This document shows, piece after piece, positions 1 through 8,449 of a stretch of DNA of 64,000 nucleotides (position 1 is its first letter; the number at the start of each line of letters is the position of its first letter). Under the pieces are notes generated by a model. It worked only from the letters and a program-made list of their open reading frames with translations, ran no database searches and was not told the origin of the DNA. This DNA is from Bacteroidaceae bacterium (GTDB taxonomy: Bacteria; Bacteroidota; Bacteroidia; Bacteroidales; Bacteroidaceae). Position numbers and translations under genes: made by a program. The stretch covers positions 233,820-297,819 of the forward strand of contig CABIVS010000001.1 in assembly GCA_902362375.1 (NCBI GenBank). The letters run 5' to 3'.

Positions 1-26
1 AGTAAAGCAATCAATCTGTTTTTCAT
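1..26 (-). CDS. start of a gene cut by the left window edge
   Basis: On the minus strand an ATG at 26 opens a frame reading MKNRLIAL before the window ends. The basic start followed by hydrophobic residues looks like the beginning of a signal peptide or membrane protein. A matching -7 promoter element lies about 36 bases upstream, which makes a real start likely. Function cannot be told from eight codons. Confidence 0.45.
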
Positions 27-61
27 GGTTTATTCAAAAATAGAATTTTAATAGTATACGG

Positions 62-69
62 CAAAGGTA
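62..69 (-). promoter_or_regulatory. -7 promoter element TACCTTTG
   Basis: Reads TACCTTTG on the minus strand, an exact match to the Bacteroides -7 consensus TAnnTTTG. It would give a transcript starting around 55 and a short leader before the ATG at 26. Confidence 0.5.
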
Positions 70-156
70 GGCGATTCACCTAAAAAGGAGGGCATAATTA
101 TCATTCAAAAAGGGTTGGAAATAAAGCAAAATAGCGCCAAATAGCAGATAAAACAA

Positions 157-207
157 CAATGGTCAAACAATGATGGTCATAAAATGACCATCATTGTTTG
201 ACCATTG
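157..207 (-). terminator. perfect 24-bp inverted repeat, terminator of folP-cdaA
   Basis: Bases 157-180 and 184-207 are exact reverse complements with a three-base loop. The hairpin lies 16 bases past the cdaA stop and is followed on the minus strand by TTGTTTTAT. The stem is longer and less GC-rich than usual for a terminator, so it may also be a dispersed palindromic element. Confidence 0.6.
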
Positions 208-223
208 CCTTACCAATATAAAA

Positions 224-988
224 TCAGTTTTCTTTTGTCAATAGACTTTCCAGTTCTTCCGCATTCAGGCGGAGGTAGAATTGTCCGCGATAGGCTACGG
301 AGATACCACCTGTTTCTTCTGAAACAATAATGGCATGCGCATCCGATTGCTGTGAAATTCCCATCGCTGCGCGATGCCGCAAACCAAGCTCCTTCGGTAT
401 ATTCAAATCATGGGACACAGGAAGAATACATCCCGCTGCCTTGATACGTTTTTTGCTGATGACCATCGCTCCGTCGTGCAACGGACTATTCTTAAAAAAG
501 ATATTCTCGATTAAACGCTGATTGATTGCCGCATCAATCAATTCGCCCGTACGAACGACTTCATCTAAAGGAGTGTTATGCTCAATGACAATCAATGCGC
601 CGACTTTTTGTTTGCCCATGCTTAAACAGGCCATTACCACGGGCATGATATCATCGTGCTTCAACGACTCTTTTTTCGATCCGCTAAAGAGACGTGCCAA
701 TGCACTGACATGACGGTGAGATCCCAAAGTCAAAAGGAAACGGCGTATCTCATCTTGAAAAAGAACAATCAACGCTATCACACCCACATTCATCAATGTG
801 TCGAAAATAGAGCCCAACAGCTTCATCTCCAACACTTGAGTCACCACCAGCCAGATCAGGATAAAAACCAGGATACCGGTGAATACCTTAATAGAACCGG
901 AAGCTTTCATCAGTTTGTAGGTATAGTACAAAACAAAAGCCACCAGCAGAATATCGATAAAATCTTTTATGCCAAACTCAAAAAACAT
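224..988 (-). CDS. cdaA: membrane diadenylate cyclase (CdaA type)
   Basis: Makes the second messenger c-di-AMP from two ATP. The N-terminal ~85 residues hold three hydrophobic helices, as in CdaA membrane cyclases. The DAC (DisA_N) domain follows, with the signature HDGAMVI (DGA motif) near residue 172 and LRHRAAMG (RHR motif) near residue 204. At 254 residues it is slightly shorter than Firmicute CdaA. It starts 11 bases after the folP stop, so the two genes are almost certainly one transcript. In Firmicutes c-di-AMP controls potassium and osmotic balance; its role in Bacteroides is less worked out. Confidence 0.93.
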   Translation of the reverse strand: MFFEFGIKDFIDILLVAFVLYYTYKLMKASGSIKVFTGILVFILIWLVVTQVLEMKLLGSIFDTLMNVGVIALIVLFQDEIRRFLLTLGSHRHVSALARLFSGSKKESLKHDDIMPVVMACLSMGKQKVGALIVIEHNTPLDEVVRTGELIDAAINQRLIENIFFKNSPLHDGAMVISKKRIKAAGCILPVSHDLNIPKELGLRHRAAMGISQQSDAHAIIVSEETGGISVAYRGQFYLRLNAEELESLLTKEN

Positions 989-999
989 GCACCCTCCTC

Positions 1000-1866
1000 T
1001 TATTTGTCATATCCACTCTCTATTTTTAATTTCTCTGTGATCCGGACAGCTTCCACCGCCTCACGCACATCATGTACACGCAGGATGTGTGCTCCTTTCA
1101 TTAACGCAACAGTGTCCAATACGGTTGTCCCGTTCAATGAATCTTGCGGGGTTCCCCCCAATAATCTATAAATCATTGATTTCCGCGAAACTCCCACTAA
1201 AACGGGAAGCTCGAATATATGGAACTCTTCCAGATGTGCCATCAGTTCATAATTATGCTCCAACGTTTTTCCGAATCCGAATCCCGGATCGAGAATGATA
1301 TCTTTCACTCCCAAGTCGCGAAGTTGCTGCACTTTACGAGCGAAATACAGGAAAATGTCTTTAATCAGGTTATCATAAGACGGCTCTTTCTGCATACTTT
1401 GGGGAGTTCCCTGCATATGCATCATAATATAGGGCACTCCCAAGTCGGCAACTGTCTGAAACATCCGATGGTCCATTTCACCGGCAGCTATGTCATTAAT
1501 AATAGCAACTCCATAATCTTTCACACATTCTTCCGCTACATCAGCCCGGAAAGTATCAACAGAAATGATGGCTTCCGGATGATTACGGTTCAGAATTTCC
1601 AGACCGGTACGCAGTCTGCCCATCTCTTCTTCAGCAGAAATATGTTCGGCATTCGCCCGTGAAGAATAAGCTCCTATATCAATAATCGAAGCACCTTCAT
1701 CAAGTATCTGCCGCGCCCGGGCAGCAATGTCTTCTTCAGTCTGCATCCGGCTGCCGGAATAAAAAGAATCGGGAGTAACATTCAAAATTCCCATCACCTG
1801 CGGAGTAGCAAGATCGAGCAACCGCCCTTTTACATTTATATAAGTAGGAGATATAGGTTTCATCAT
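1000..1866 (-). CDS. folP: dihydropteroate synthase
   Basis: Condenses p-aminobenzoate with dihydropterin pyrophosphate in folate synthesis and is the sulfonamide target. The DHPS signature GILNVTPDSF near the N-terminus, IDIGAYSSR, SVDTFRADV, and GVSRKSM near the end are all present. The open frame reaches 1914, but a -7 element at 1893-1900 places transcription start near 1887, so the first Met cannot be used. The ATG at 1866 has AAAGGA nine bases upstream and is chosen; ATGs at 1875 and 1863 are alternatives. It is the first gene of a folP-cdaA operon and is divergent from the histidine kinase. Confidence 0.93.
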   Translation of the reverse strand: MMKPISPTYINVKGRLLDLATPQVMGILNVTPDSFYSGSRMQTEEDIAARARQILDEGASIIDIGAYSSRANAEHISAEEEMGRLRTGLEILNRNHPEAIISVDTFRADVAEECVKDYGVAIINDIAAGEMDHRMFQTVADLGVPYIMMHMQGTPQSMQKEPSYDNLIKDIFLYFARKVQQLRDLGVKDIILDPGFGFGKTLEHNYELMAHLEEFHIFELPVLVGVSRKSMIYRLLGGTPQDSLNGTTVLDTVALMKGAHILRVHDVREAVEAVRITEKLKIESGYDK

Positions 1867-1892
1867 TGACAACATTCCTTTTAGATCGCCTA

Positions 1893-1900
1893 CAAATGTA
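1893..1900 (-). promoter_or_regulatory. -7 promoter element of folP-cdaA
   Basis: TACATTTG on the minus strand matches TAnnTTTG exactly. It lies 27 bases upstream of the chosen folP start and rules out the longer open frame start at 1914. Confidence 0.6.
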
Positions 1901-1943
1901 GATAAAAAAAGCAAGTATTCGTACTAAAAAGAAGAAATAAACG

Positions 1944-1951
1944 TATATTTG
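1944..1951 (+). promoter_or_regulatory. -7 promoter element of the histidine kinase gene
   Basis: TATATTTG matches TAnnTTTG exactly, 32 bases before the ATG at 1984. It is back to back with the folP promoter. Confidence 0.65.
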
Positions 1952-1983
1952 CAAACTATAGAAGAAACCGAAAAATTCATACC

Positions 1984-3999
1984 ATGAGCCGATTAACCCT
2001 ATTTCACGTAGGATTTCTTTTCCTCATTTTGCCCTTTGCCACTACTGCTAAAGCTCAAAAAGAGGCTGAAACTTTCAATGTTGACTCTACTCTCTATGAA
2101 TATTATCAACGTTGTCAAGAATACTTGTTAGATCCTATTGTGCTTAACATGTCCGACACATTGTTCAGAATGGCCGGTGAACGACATGATGAACGAATGC
2201 AGGCAGTAGCCATAGCCACCCAACTGGATTACTATTATTTCCAGGGGACCCATGAAGATAGCGTAATCTACTATACCAACAAAGTAAAAGAATTCGCCAA
2301 AGCCACCCATCAGCCTAAATATTATTATTTTGCATGGGCTAACAGATTAATCACTTACTATCTAAAAACAAGCAGAACAAACATAGCACTTTATGAAGTG
2401 CAAAAGATGTTAAAAGAAGCACAGGAAGAGGATGACAAAACCGGTCTGTCCCGTTGCTACAATATCATGTCACAAATCTACACCATCAAAAGATTCGATT
2501 CGATGGCGGGTGAATGGCGGTTGAAAGAAATCGAACTGACTGAAAAATACAATATCGAAAACTATAACATTTCCCAGACCTATGCCCAGATAGCCAACTA
2601 TTACATCAGCCGGGAAAAACAAAAAGAAGCATTGGAAGCTATGGAAAAGGCCGTTGCAACAGCCAATTCTTCTACACAGCAAATATCTGCCAAGTTGGAG
2701 TACGTAAACTACTACAGTAAGTTTGGTGACTTTCAGGCAGCCGAAAAAATATTGAAGGAATGCCAAGCCGCATTCGAACAGGATAAAAGACTGGAATCGA
2801 TCAAAAAAAGGCTATATAATATAGAATGTTTATACTACCAGCAGACCAGGCAATATCAAAAAGCACTGGAAGCTGCAGAAAGGCAAGAAAAGGAAGAGCG
2901 CCGTTTAAGTGAAAGTATACTTAGCAGCAACCACTATCGCACACAGGGAGAAATCTACCAAAAGATGGGGAATATGAACATGGCAGTCAAATTTCTGCAA
3001 ATGTATATCAACGCAGATGACTCTTTAAAAATAGCCAATGAGCAAGTAGCCAGCAGCGAATTCGCCACCTTGCTAAACGTTGAGAAGCTCAATGCCGAAA
3101 AGAAAGAACTAACGCTCCAGACACAGGAAAAAGAGTTGCATAATAAAACAACATTGATTATCTCATTGATTATTTTATTAGGCGTTCTTTTCTTATTCCT
3201 TTATAGAGAAAACTTCCTGAAACGCAAACTGAAAGTTTCGGAAGCGGAACTTAAAACAAGAAATGAAGAACTTACTGTATCGAGGGAAGAATTACGTAAA
3301 GCGAAGGATATAGCGGAAGCAAACAGCCGGATGAAAACCACATTCATCCAAAGCATGACTCATGAAATCCGTACACCGCTCAACTCCATTGTAGGCTTCT
3401 CGCAGGTGTTAAGCGATCACTATAGCAACAATCCGGAAACACAGGAATTTGTCAATATTATCAAGAGCAACAGTAACGACTTGCTCCGACTGGTCACTGA
3501 TGTGCTCGCTCTGTCCGAACTGGATCAATACGAACAACTGCCCACAGATGATGAAACAGACATGAATACGATCTGTCAACTTGCCTCTGAAGTGGCCAAA
3601 GACAACAGGCAGAAAGAAGTGGAAGTCCTGTTCGAGCCTGCAAGAGAAAACCTGCTCATACGCAGTAATTCGGAACGTATATCACAAGCGTTGAACAACT
3701 TGGCGCATAACGCCGCTAAATTCACGACTCACGGCAGTATTCGCATAGCTTATTCCATACTGGAAGCTGAAAAGAAAATTGAAATCAGTGTCACCGATAC
3801 AGGAACAGGCATCCCGACAAATCAACAGGAGGCAGTATTTCAACGTTTCTACAAAATGGATTCTTTCACACAGGGAACCGGTCTCGGACTTCCGATATGC
3901 CGGAGTATCGCCGAGAAGTTAGGAGGCAGCCTCCGGATCGATTCTTCCTATACGGACGGATGCCGGATGATACTGACTCTTCCTTTGGTATATGCCTAA
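1984..3999 (+). CDS. orphan sensor histidine kinase with periplasmic TPR-like domain
   Basis: A signal peptide (residues 1-25, ending AKAQ) leads into about 340 mostly helical residues with TPR-like repeats, which should lie in the periplasm. One membrane helix (about 388-408) and a coiled coil follow. The HisKA dimerisation domain has the phospho-acceptor His near residue 460 in MTHEIRTPLN. The ATPase domain has an N box (HNAAKF near 580), a G1 box (DTGTGIP near 606) and GTGLGLP near 634. There is no receiver domain, and no response regulator gene is adjacent, so the partner must be elsewhere. The signal sensed is unknown. It has its own promoter and a 77-bp gap before murF. Confidence 0.88.
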   Translation: MSRLTLFHVGFLFLILPFATTAKAQKEAETFNVDSTLYEYYQRCQEYLLDPIVLNMSDTLFRMAGERHDERMQAVAIATQLDYYYFQGTHEDSVIYYTNKVKEFAKATHQPKYYYFAWANRLITYYLKTSRTNIALYEVQKMLKEAQEEDDKTGLSRCYNIMSQIYTIKRFDSMAGEWRLKEIELTEKYNIENYNISQTYAQIANYYISREKQKEALEAMEKAVATANSSTQQISAKLEYVNYYSKFGDFQAAEKILKECQAAFEQDKRLESIKKRLYNIECLYYQQTRQYQKALEAAERQEKEERRLSESILSSNHYRTQGEIYQKMGNMNMAVKFLQMYINADDSLKIANEQVASSEFATLLNVEKLNAEKKELTLQTQEKELHNKTTLIISLIILLGVLFLFLYRENFLKRKLKVSEAELKTRNEELTVSREELRKAKDIAEANSRMKTTFIQSMTHEIRTPLNSIVGFSQVLSDHYSNNPETQEFVNIIKSNSNDLLRLVTDVLALSELDQYEQLPTDDETDMNTICQLASEVAKDNRQKEVEVLFEPARENLLIRSNSERISQALNNLAHNAAKFTTHGSIRIAYSILEAEKKIEISVTDTGTGIPTNQQEAVFQRFYKMDSFTQGTGLGLPICRSIAEKLGGSLRIDSSYTDGCRMILTLPLVYA

Positions 4000-4042
4000 G
4001 TAAAAATCTGTCCGAACTCCCGCCAAATCCGAAAGAATAGCC

Positions 4043-4050
4043 TATCTTTG
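4043..4050 (+). promoter_or_regulatory. -7 promoter element of murF
   Basis: TATCTTTG matches TAnnTTTG, 26 bases upstream of the murF ATG, suggesting murF is transcribed separately from the kinase gene. Confidence 0.6.
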
Positions 4051-4076
4051 CAACGTTTTAAATAAAAGATCAGGTT

Positions 4077-5372
4077 ATGAAACTTTCTGCTCTTTACCAG
4101 ATTTTTCTGGATTGCCAATCAGTTACTACTGATAGCCGGAACTGCCCGGACGGTTCTTTATTTATCGCCTTGAAAGGTGAGTCGTTCAACGGTAATGCAT
4201 TTGCTAAGTTAGCGCTGGACTCCGGATGCGCATTTGCCGTTATCGATGAGACCGAATATGCCATAGAAGGGGATCAACGATATATACTTGTAGACAACTG
4301 TCTGCAAACAATGCAGCAGCTTGCCAACTATCATCGCCGCCAACTCGGGACGCGAGTGATCGGCATTACCGGAACTAACGGAAAGACGACCACCAAAGAG
4401 TTAATCTCCAGTGTTCTCTGCCAAGCTCATAATGTGCTTTATACCTTAGGTAATCTCAACAATCACATCGGTGTACCGACCACTCTGCTACGATTGAAGC
4501 CGGAACATGACCTTGCTGTCATCGAGATGGGTGCCAATCATCCGGGAGAAATCAAGTTTCTTTGCGAAATAGCCGAACCGGATTATGGCATTATCACCAA
4601 CGTAGGCAAGGCTCATCTGGAAGGATTCGGTTCTTTCGAAGGAGTGATTAAGACTAAAGGAGAATTGTACGATTTCCTCCGTAAGAAAGACGCCATTACC
4701 TTTATCCATCACGATAACACCTATTTGATGAATATCTCACAGGGATTGAACCTGATTCCTTATGGAACAGAAGAGGATCTCTATGTTAACGGGCGAATCA
4801 CCGGCAATTCACCTTATCTCGCTTTCGAATGGAAAGCCGGTAAGGACGGTGAACGCCATCAGGTTCGCACACAGTTGATCGGAGAATATAATTTCCCGAA
4901 TGCCCTGGCTGCCATCACCATCGGACGTTTCTTCGGAGTGGAAGCAAAGAAGATCAACGAAGCTTTGGAAGGGTATACACCACAAAACAATCGCTCTCAA
5001 CTTAAAAAGACAAAAGATAACACGCTGATCATCGACGCATATAATGCAAACCCGACCAGTATGATGGCTGCCTTGCAAAACTTCCGGAACATGACAGTCC
5101 CTCACAAGATGCTCATATTAGGAGATATGCGCGAACTGGGTGCTGAAAGCCCGGCCGAACATCAGAAAATCGTTGATTACATCAAAGAAAGTGGTTTTGA
5201 GAAAGTATGGCTCGTAGGAGAACTGTTTGCCGCAAGCGAACATTCTTTTAAAACTTACGCCAATGCGCAGGAAGTTATAAAGAATCTGCAAGCAGACAAA
5301 CCTAGAGGATATACCATTCTAATTAAAGGTTCCAATGGAATCAAACTTAGTTCAACGGTAGAATACTTATAA
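4077..5372 (+). CDS. murF: UDP-N-acetylmuramoyl-tripeptide--D-alanyl-D-alanine ligase
   Basis: Adds D-Ala-D-Ala to UDP-MurNAc-tripeptide in the cytoplasm, the last soluble step of peptidoglycan precursor synthesis. The Mur ligase P-loop GITGTNGKTTTKE lies near residue 97. It is followed by the family's GNLNNHIGVP and EMGANHPGEI motifs and a C-terminal domain with IIDAYNANPTSM and ILGDMRELG. The length, 431 residues, is normal for Bacteroidetes MurF. The SxTDSR-type N-terminal motif (VTTDSRNCPDGSLFIAL) supports the start. It is monocistronic here, outside the main mur-fts cluster, and ends at a large inverted repeat. Confidence 0.95.
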   Translation: MKLSALYQIFLDCQSVTTDSRNCPDGSLFIALKGESFNGNAFAKLALDSGCAFAVIDETEYAIEGDQRYILVDNCLQTMQQLANYHRRQLGTRVIGITGTNGKTTTKELISSVLCQAHNVLYTLGNLNNHIGVPTTLLRLKPEHDLAVIEMGANHPGEIKFLCEIAEPDYGIITNVGKAHLEGFGSFEGVIKTKGELYDFLRKKDAITFIHHDNTYLMNISQGLNLIPYGTEEDLYVNGRITGNSPYLAFEWKAGKDGERHQVRTQLIGEYNFPNALAAITIGRFFGVEAKKINEALEGYTPQNNRSQLKKTKDNTLIIDAYNANPTSMMAALQNFRNMTVPHKMLILGDMRELGAESPAEHQKIVDYIKESGFEKVWLVGELFAASEHSFKTYANAQEVIKNLQADKPRGYTILIKGSNGIKLSSTVEYL

Positions 5373-5382
5373 TTATACTATT

Positions 5383-5471
5383 TTTTCAGGCACGGATTAC
5401 GCGGATTACACGGATTTTAGAATTAGCATTTATAAAGCGACCGTGTAATCCGCGTAATCCGTGCCTGAAAA
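5383..5471. repeat. 31-bp inverted repeat between convergent genes (bidirectional terminator, probably a dispersed element)
   Basis: Bases 5383-5413 and 5441-5471 are perfect reverse complements around a 27-base loop. Each arm carries tandem units of the form aCGGATTAC. It sits just after murF and just before the end of the VanZ-like gene on the other strand, with T-runs at both outer ends, so it can terminate both. Arrays of GGATTAC-type units recur in Bacteroides intergenic regions, which suggests an interspersed repeat family. Confidence 0.75.
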
Positions 5472-5490
5472 TCCTTCTAGCCAGCAAATT

Positions 5491-5883
5491 TCAATCAGCC
5501 TTCATCATCCTCGGTCGTACGACATAATAGGCCACTAAACTAGCCAGAATCGCTCCCGTAGTATTAGCTGCAAAATCCAACCAGTCTCCTCCCCGGTAAG
5601 TAGTGCAATACTCCTGCAGTAATTCCACACAACCACTAAAAAGTACAGGACAGAAGAATGCACCTACCCACGCATGCCACATCGGAGCATTGTCCCTGCG
5701 ATGCGCACGCAGAAATTCCAGCCACAACATGCCCGACATACCCAAATACATACAGACATGAACCAGTTTGTCGAGGTTGGGAATTTCATTTAAATCCGTC
5801 TTAGGCGGTTTAAAGAACGACAGATAAATCACTGTCAGAATAATAAAAAGCGAGATCGGATATTTCTTAATATAAGATAGCAT
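5491..5883 (-). CDS. VanZ-family small membrane protein
   Basis: A 130-residue protein with about four hydrophobic helices and the VanZ-like pattern: YLSFFK after helix 1, DKLVHVCMYLGMSGMLWLE in helix 2, and GGDWLDFAANTTGA leading into the last helix. VanZ family members are linked to teicoplanin tolerance and cell-envelope processes, but the biochemical role of this type is unknown. It is transcribed alone from a -7 element at 5910-5917. Confidence 0.8.
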   Translation of the reverse strand: MLSYIKKYPISLFIILTVIYLSFFKPPKTDLNEIPNLDKLVHVCMYLGMSGMLWLEFLRAHRRDNAPMWHAWVGAFFCPVLFSGCVELLQEYCTTYRGGDWLDFAANTTGAILASLVAYYVVRPRMMKAD

Positions 5884-5909
5884 ATCTAAATAATATTACA
5901 ATTATCGTG

Positions 5910-5917
5910 CAAATATA
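5910..5917 (-). promoter_or_regulatory. -7 promoter element of the VanZ-like gene
   Basis: TATATTTG on the minus strand, 27 bases upstream of the start codon. Confidence 0.55.
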
Positions 5918-5929
5918 AGTATCATTTTC

Positions 5930-5937
5930 TATATTTG
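5930..5937 (+). promoter_or_regulatory. -7 promoter element of the symporter operon
   Basis: TATATTTG on the plus strand, 48 bases before the ATG at 5986; divergent from the VanZ-like promoter. Confidence 0.55.
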
Positions 5938-5985
5938 CATTTTATACGTGCATTTTATAACGATTTGTAAGATAAAACAAGATTT

Positions 5986-7356
5986 ATGGCAAAAAATGAT
6001 AGAGCGAACTTCGGCAGTAAATTAGGGGTCATACTCGCTTCTGCCGGCTCTGCAGTCGGACTGGGTAATATATGGAGGTTTCCCTATGAAACGGGAAATC
6101 ATGGAGGTGCGGCATTTATATTGATCTATTTAGGCTGCATCTTTCTTCTGGGACTACCTATTATGATTGCCGAGTTTCTGATAGGACGCCGTTCGAGAGC
6201 CAACACAGCAAGAGCGTATCAGAAATTAGCCCCTGGAACACATTGGCGTTTGGTAGGACGCATGGGAGTATTGGCCGGTTTCCTGATACTTAGTTATTAT
6301 GCCGTAGTAGCAGGCTGGACGCTTGAATATATTCTTGAAGCTGCGACCAACGGCTTTGCCGGAAAAAACTCCGGAGAATTCATCTCTTCTTTCCAGCAAT
6401 TCTCCAGTAGTCCGTGGAGACCGGTTGTATGGTTGGTAGCCTTCTTGTTAATCACTCATTTCATCATCGTGAAAGGAGTGGAAAAAGGAATCGAAAAGTC
6501 CTCCAAAATCATGATGCCTACCTTATTTATCATTATCCTCATACTGGTAGTTTGCTCGGTTACTTTGCCGGGAGCCGGTGCAGGCATTGAATTCCTGCTC
6601 AAGCCTGACTTTAGCAAAGTGGACGGGAATGTGTTTTTGAGTGCCATGGGACAGGCTTTCTTCTCTTTGAGCTTGGGAATGGGATGTCTTTGTACATACG
6701 CCTCCTATTTCAGTAAAGAAACCAACCTGACTAAAACAGCTTTCAGCGTAGGAATCATTGACACTTTTGTAGCGATACTAGCCGGTTTTATCATCTTCCC
6801 GGCTGCTTTTTCAGTAGGCATACAACCTGATTCAGGTCCGAGCCTGATCTTTATCACACTGCCTAATGTATTCCAACAGGCATTCAGCGGAGTCCCCATA
6901 CTGGCATATATATTCTCTGTCATGTTCTACGCGTTATTGGCAATGGCTGCTTTAACCTCCACCATTTCCTTGCACGAAGTAGTAACCGCTTATTTACATG
7001 AGGAGTTCAAGCTTTCCCGTGGAAAAGCAGCAAGGTTAGTCACCGGCGGTTGTATCTTCCTCGGAATATTCTGTTCATTATCACTGGGAGTCATGAAAGG
7101 ATTTACTATTTTCGGACTGGGTCTGTTCGATCTCTTCGACTTCTTAACAGCTAAAATCATGTTACCACTTGGCGGATTGTGTATTTCGCTCTTCACCGGG
7201 TGGTATCTGGACAAGAAGATTGTATGGTCAGAGATTACCAACGACGGTTCATTAAAGATACCGGTATACAAACTCATTATCTTTATATTAAAATATATCG
7301 CACCAATCGCCATCTCACTGATATTTATCAATGAACTGGGATTGATCAAGCTATAA
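5986..7356 (+). CDS. sodium:neurotransmitter symporter family (SNF/NSS) transporter
   Basis: An inner-membrane sodium-coupled transporter, LeuT/MhsT fold, expected to import an amino acid or small amine. The diagnostic helix-1 motif GSAVGLGNIWRFPYETG lies near residue 20, and helix 6 to 8 patterns (FFSLSLGMGCLCTYASY) are present. At 456 residues with about 11-12 membrane segments it has normal bacterial NSS length. The substrate cannot be read from the sequence. Its stop codon overlaps the start of the next gene by one base (TAATG), so the two are translationally coupled. Confidence 0.92.
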   Translation: MAKNDRANFGSKLGVILASAGSAVGLGNIWRFPYETGNHGGAAFILIYLGCIFLLGLPIMIAEFLIGRRSRANTARAYQKLAPGTHWRLVGRMGVLAGFLILSYYAVVAGWTLEYILEAATNGFAGKNSGEFISSFQQFSSSPWRPVVWLVAFLLITHFIIVKGVEKGIEKSSKIMMPTLFIIILILVVCSVTLPGAGAGIEFLLKPDFSKVDGNVFLSAMGQAFFSLSLGMGCLCTYASYFSKETNLTKTAFSVGIIDTFVAILAGFIIFPAAFSVGIQPDSGPSLIFITLPNVFQQAFSGVPILAYIFSVMFYALLAMAALTSTISLHEVVTAYLHEEFKLSRGKAARLVTGGCIFLGIFCSLSLGVMKGFTIFGLGLFDLFDFLTAKIMLPLGGLCISLFTGWYLDKKIVWSEITNDGSLKIPVYKLIIFILKYIAPIAISLIFINELGLIKL

Positions 7357-8267
7357 TGTGGAAAGACTTCCTTTATTATACTAAAACTGAACGACAAGGC
7401 ATTATCGTCCTTGTCGTTCTTATTTTAGGAGTATATGCCGCTCCTAAACTCTTCTCCTTTTTCAAGCACGCTGAAGATACCGACTGCAAAGAGAATGAGA
7501 AGTTCGATAAAGAATACAACGACTTTATTTCTGTCCTCCGGGAAACCAAACCTCACCAAAAGTCCGGTCCTTCTTTTCAATCATCCCCTCAAAGGGAAAT
7601 CAAGCTTGCGATATTCGACCCGAACACCGCAGACTCCACCACTCTCCTGTCACTCGGACTACCTTCCCGGATGGTAAAGAATATCCTGCATTATCGTAAT
7701 AAACAAGGCAAATTCCGCTATCCGGAGGATTTCCGGAAGATTTATGGTCTAACCGAAGAACAATACCGGACTCTTTATCCCTATATCCAAATTACAAAAG
7801 ATTTCAGTTCAAAGGATACGGTACGATTATTAACCGCACAAAGTGTACAACGGGACACACTCATGAAATATCTCCCCGGAACCATCATCAGCCTCAACTC
7901 CGCAGATACCACCGAACTGAAAAAGATTCCGGGAATCGGAAGCAGCATTGCCCGGATGATGGTGAATTACCGCGAACGGCTGGGAGGCTTTTTCCGAATA
8001 GAGCAGTTACAGGAGATTCATCTAAAGGCAGAGAAACTCCGTCCGTGGTTTTCCATTGACATCCAGCAGACACGCCGTATCAATTTAAATAAAGCCGGTA
8101 TGGAACGAATGCTGCATCATCCATACATAAACTACTACCAAGCAAAGGTTATCATAGAATATCGGAAAAAGAAAGGATCCTTAAAAAGTCTGAAGCAATT
8201 ATCTCTTTACGAGGAGTTCACTCCTATTGATCTTGAACGGTTAGAGCCCTACATTTGTTATAATTAA
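7356..8267 (+). CDS. membrane-anchored helix-hairpin-helix protein
   Basis: One N-terminal membrane segment (about residues 14-32) is followed by three or more helix-hairpin-helix units of the ComEA type: FDPNTADSTTLLSLGLP, SLNSADTTELKKIPGIGSS and INLNKAGMERMLHHPYI. HhH units bind DNA without sequence preference. ComEA-like proteins take up DNA in competent bacteria, but here there is no secretin or comEC nearby, so the role is unproved. The 303-residue length and repeated HhH are common in Bacteroidetes. It is coupled to the symporter by the overlapping TAATG. Confidence 0.8.
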   Translation: MWKDFLYYTKTERQGIIVLVVLILGVYAAPKLFSFFKHAEDTDCKENEKFDKEYNDFISVLRETKPHQKSGPSFQSSPQREIKLAIFDPNTADSTTLLSLGLPSRMVKNILHYRNKQGKFRYPEDFRKIYGLTEEQYRTLYPYIQITKDFSSKDTVRLLTAQSVQRDTLMKYLPGTIISLNSADTTELKKIPGIGSSIARMMVNYRERLGGFFRIEQLQEIHLKAEKLRPWFSIDIQQTRRINLNKAGMERMLHHPYINYYQAKVIIEYRKKKGSLKSLKQLSLYEEFTPIDLERLEPYICYN

Positions 8268-8268
8268 T

Positions 8269-8310
8269 AAAAAAAAGATGCATTCCTATCACACCAGACA
8301 AGAATGCATC
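8269..8310 (-). terminator. rho-independent terminator of the antiporter-tcdA-lolD operon
   Basis: On the minus strand GATGCATTC (8310-8302) pairs with GAATGCATC (8285-8277) and is followed at once by eight T. It lies about 140 bases after the LolD-like stop, giving a fairly long 3' untranslated region. In the plus direction the T-run is absent, so it does not serve the HhH gene well. Confidence 0.75.
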
Positions 8311-8449
8311 ACACACAAACAAAACAAACACTCTACTATCATCTTCACAGACTTCCGTAGAGAAGCGACTATAAATATATAACTAAAAGATAGAACACTT
8401 GCAAGGCTCTACCTTTTTGGTATACATTTTTAGAAATTAGGTTCTCTAA

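Noticed and set aside
7356..8267. DNA-uptake (competence) protein ComEA
   Set aside because: HhH units match, but no other competence genes are near, so only the domain-level call is kept.
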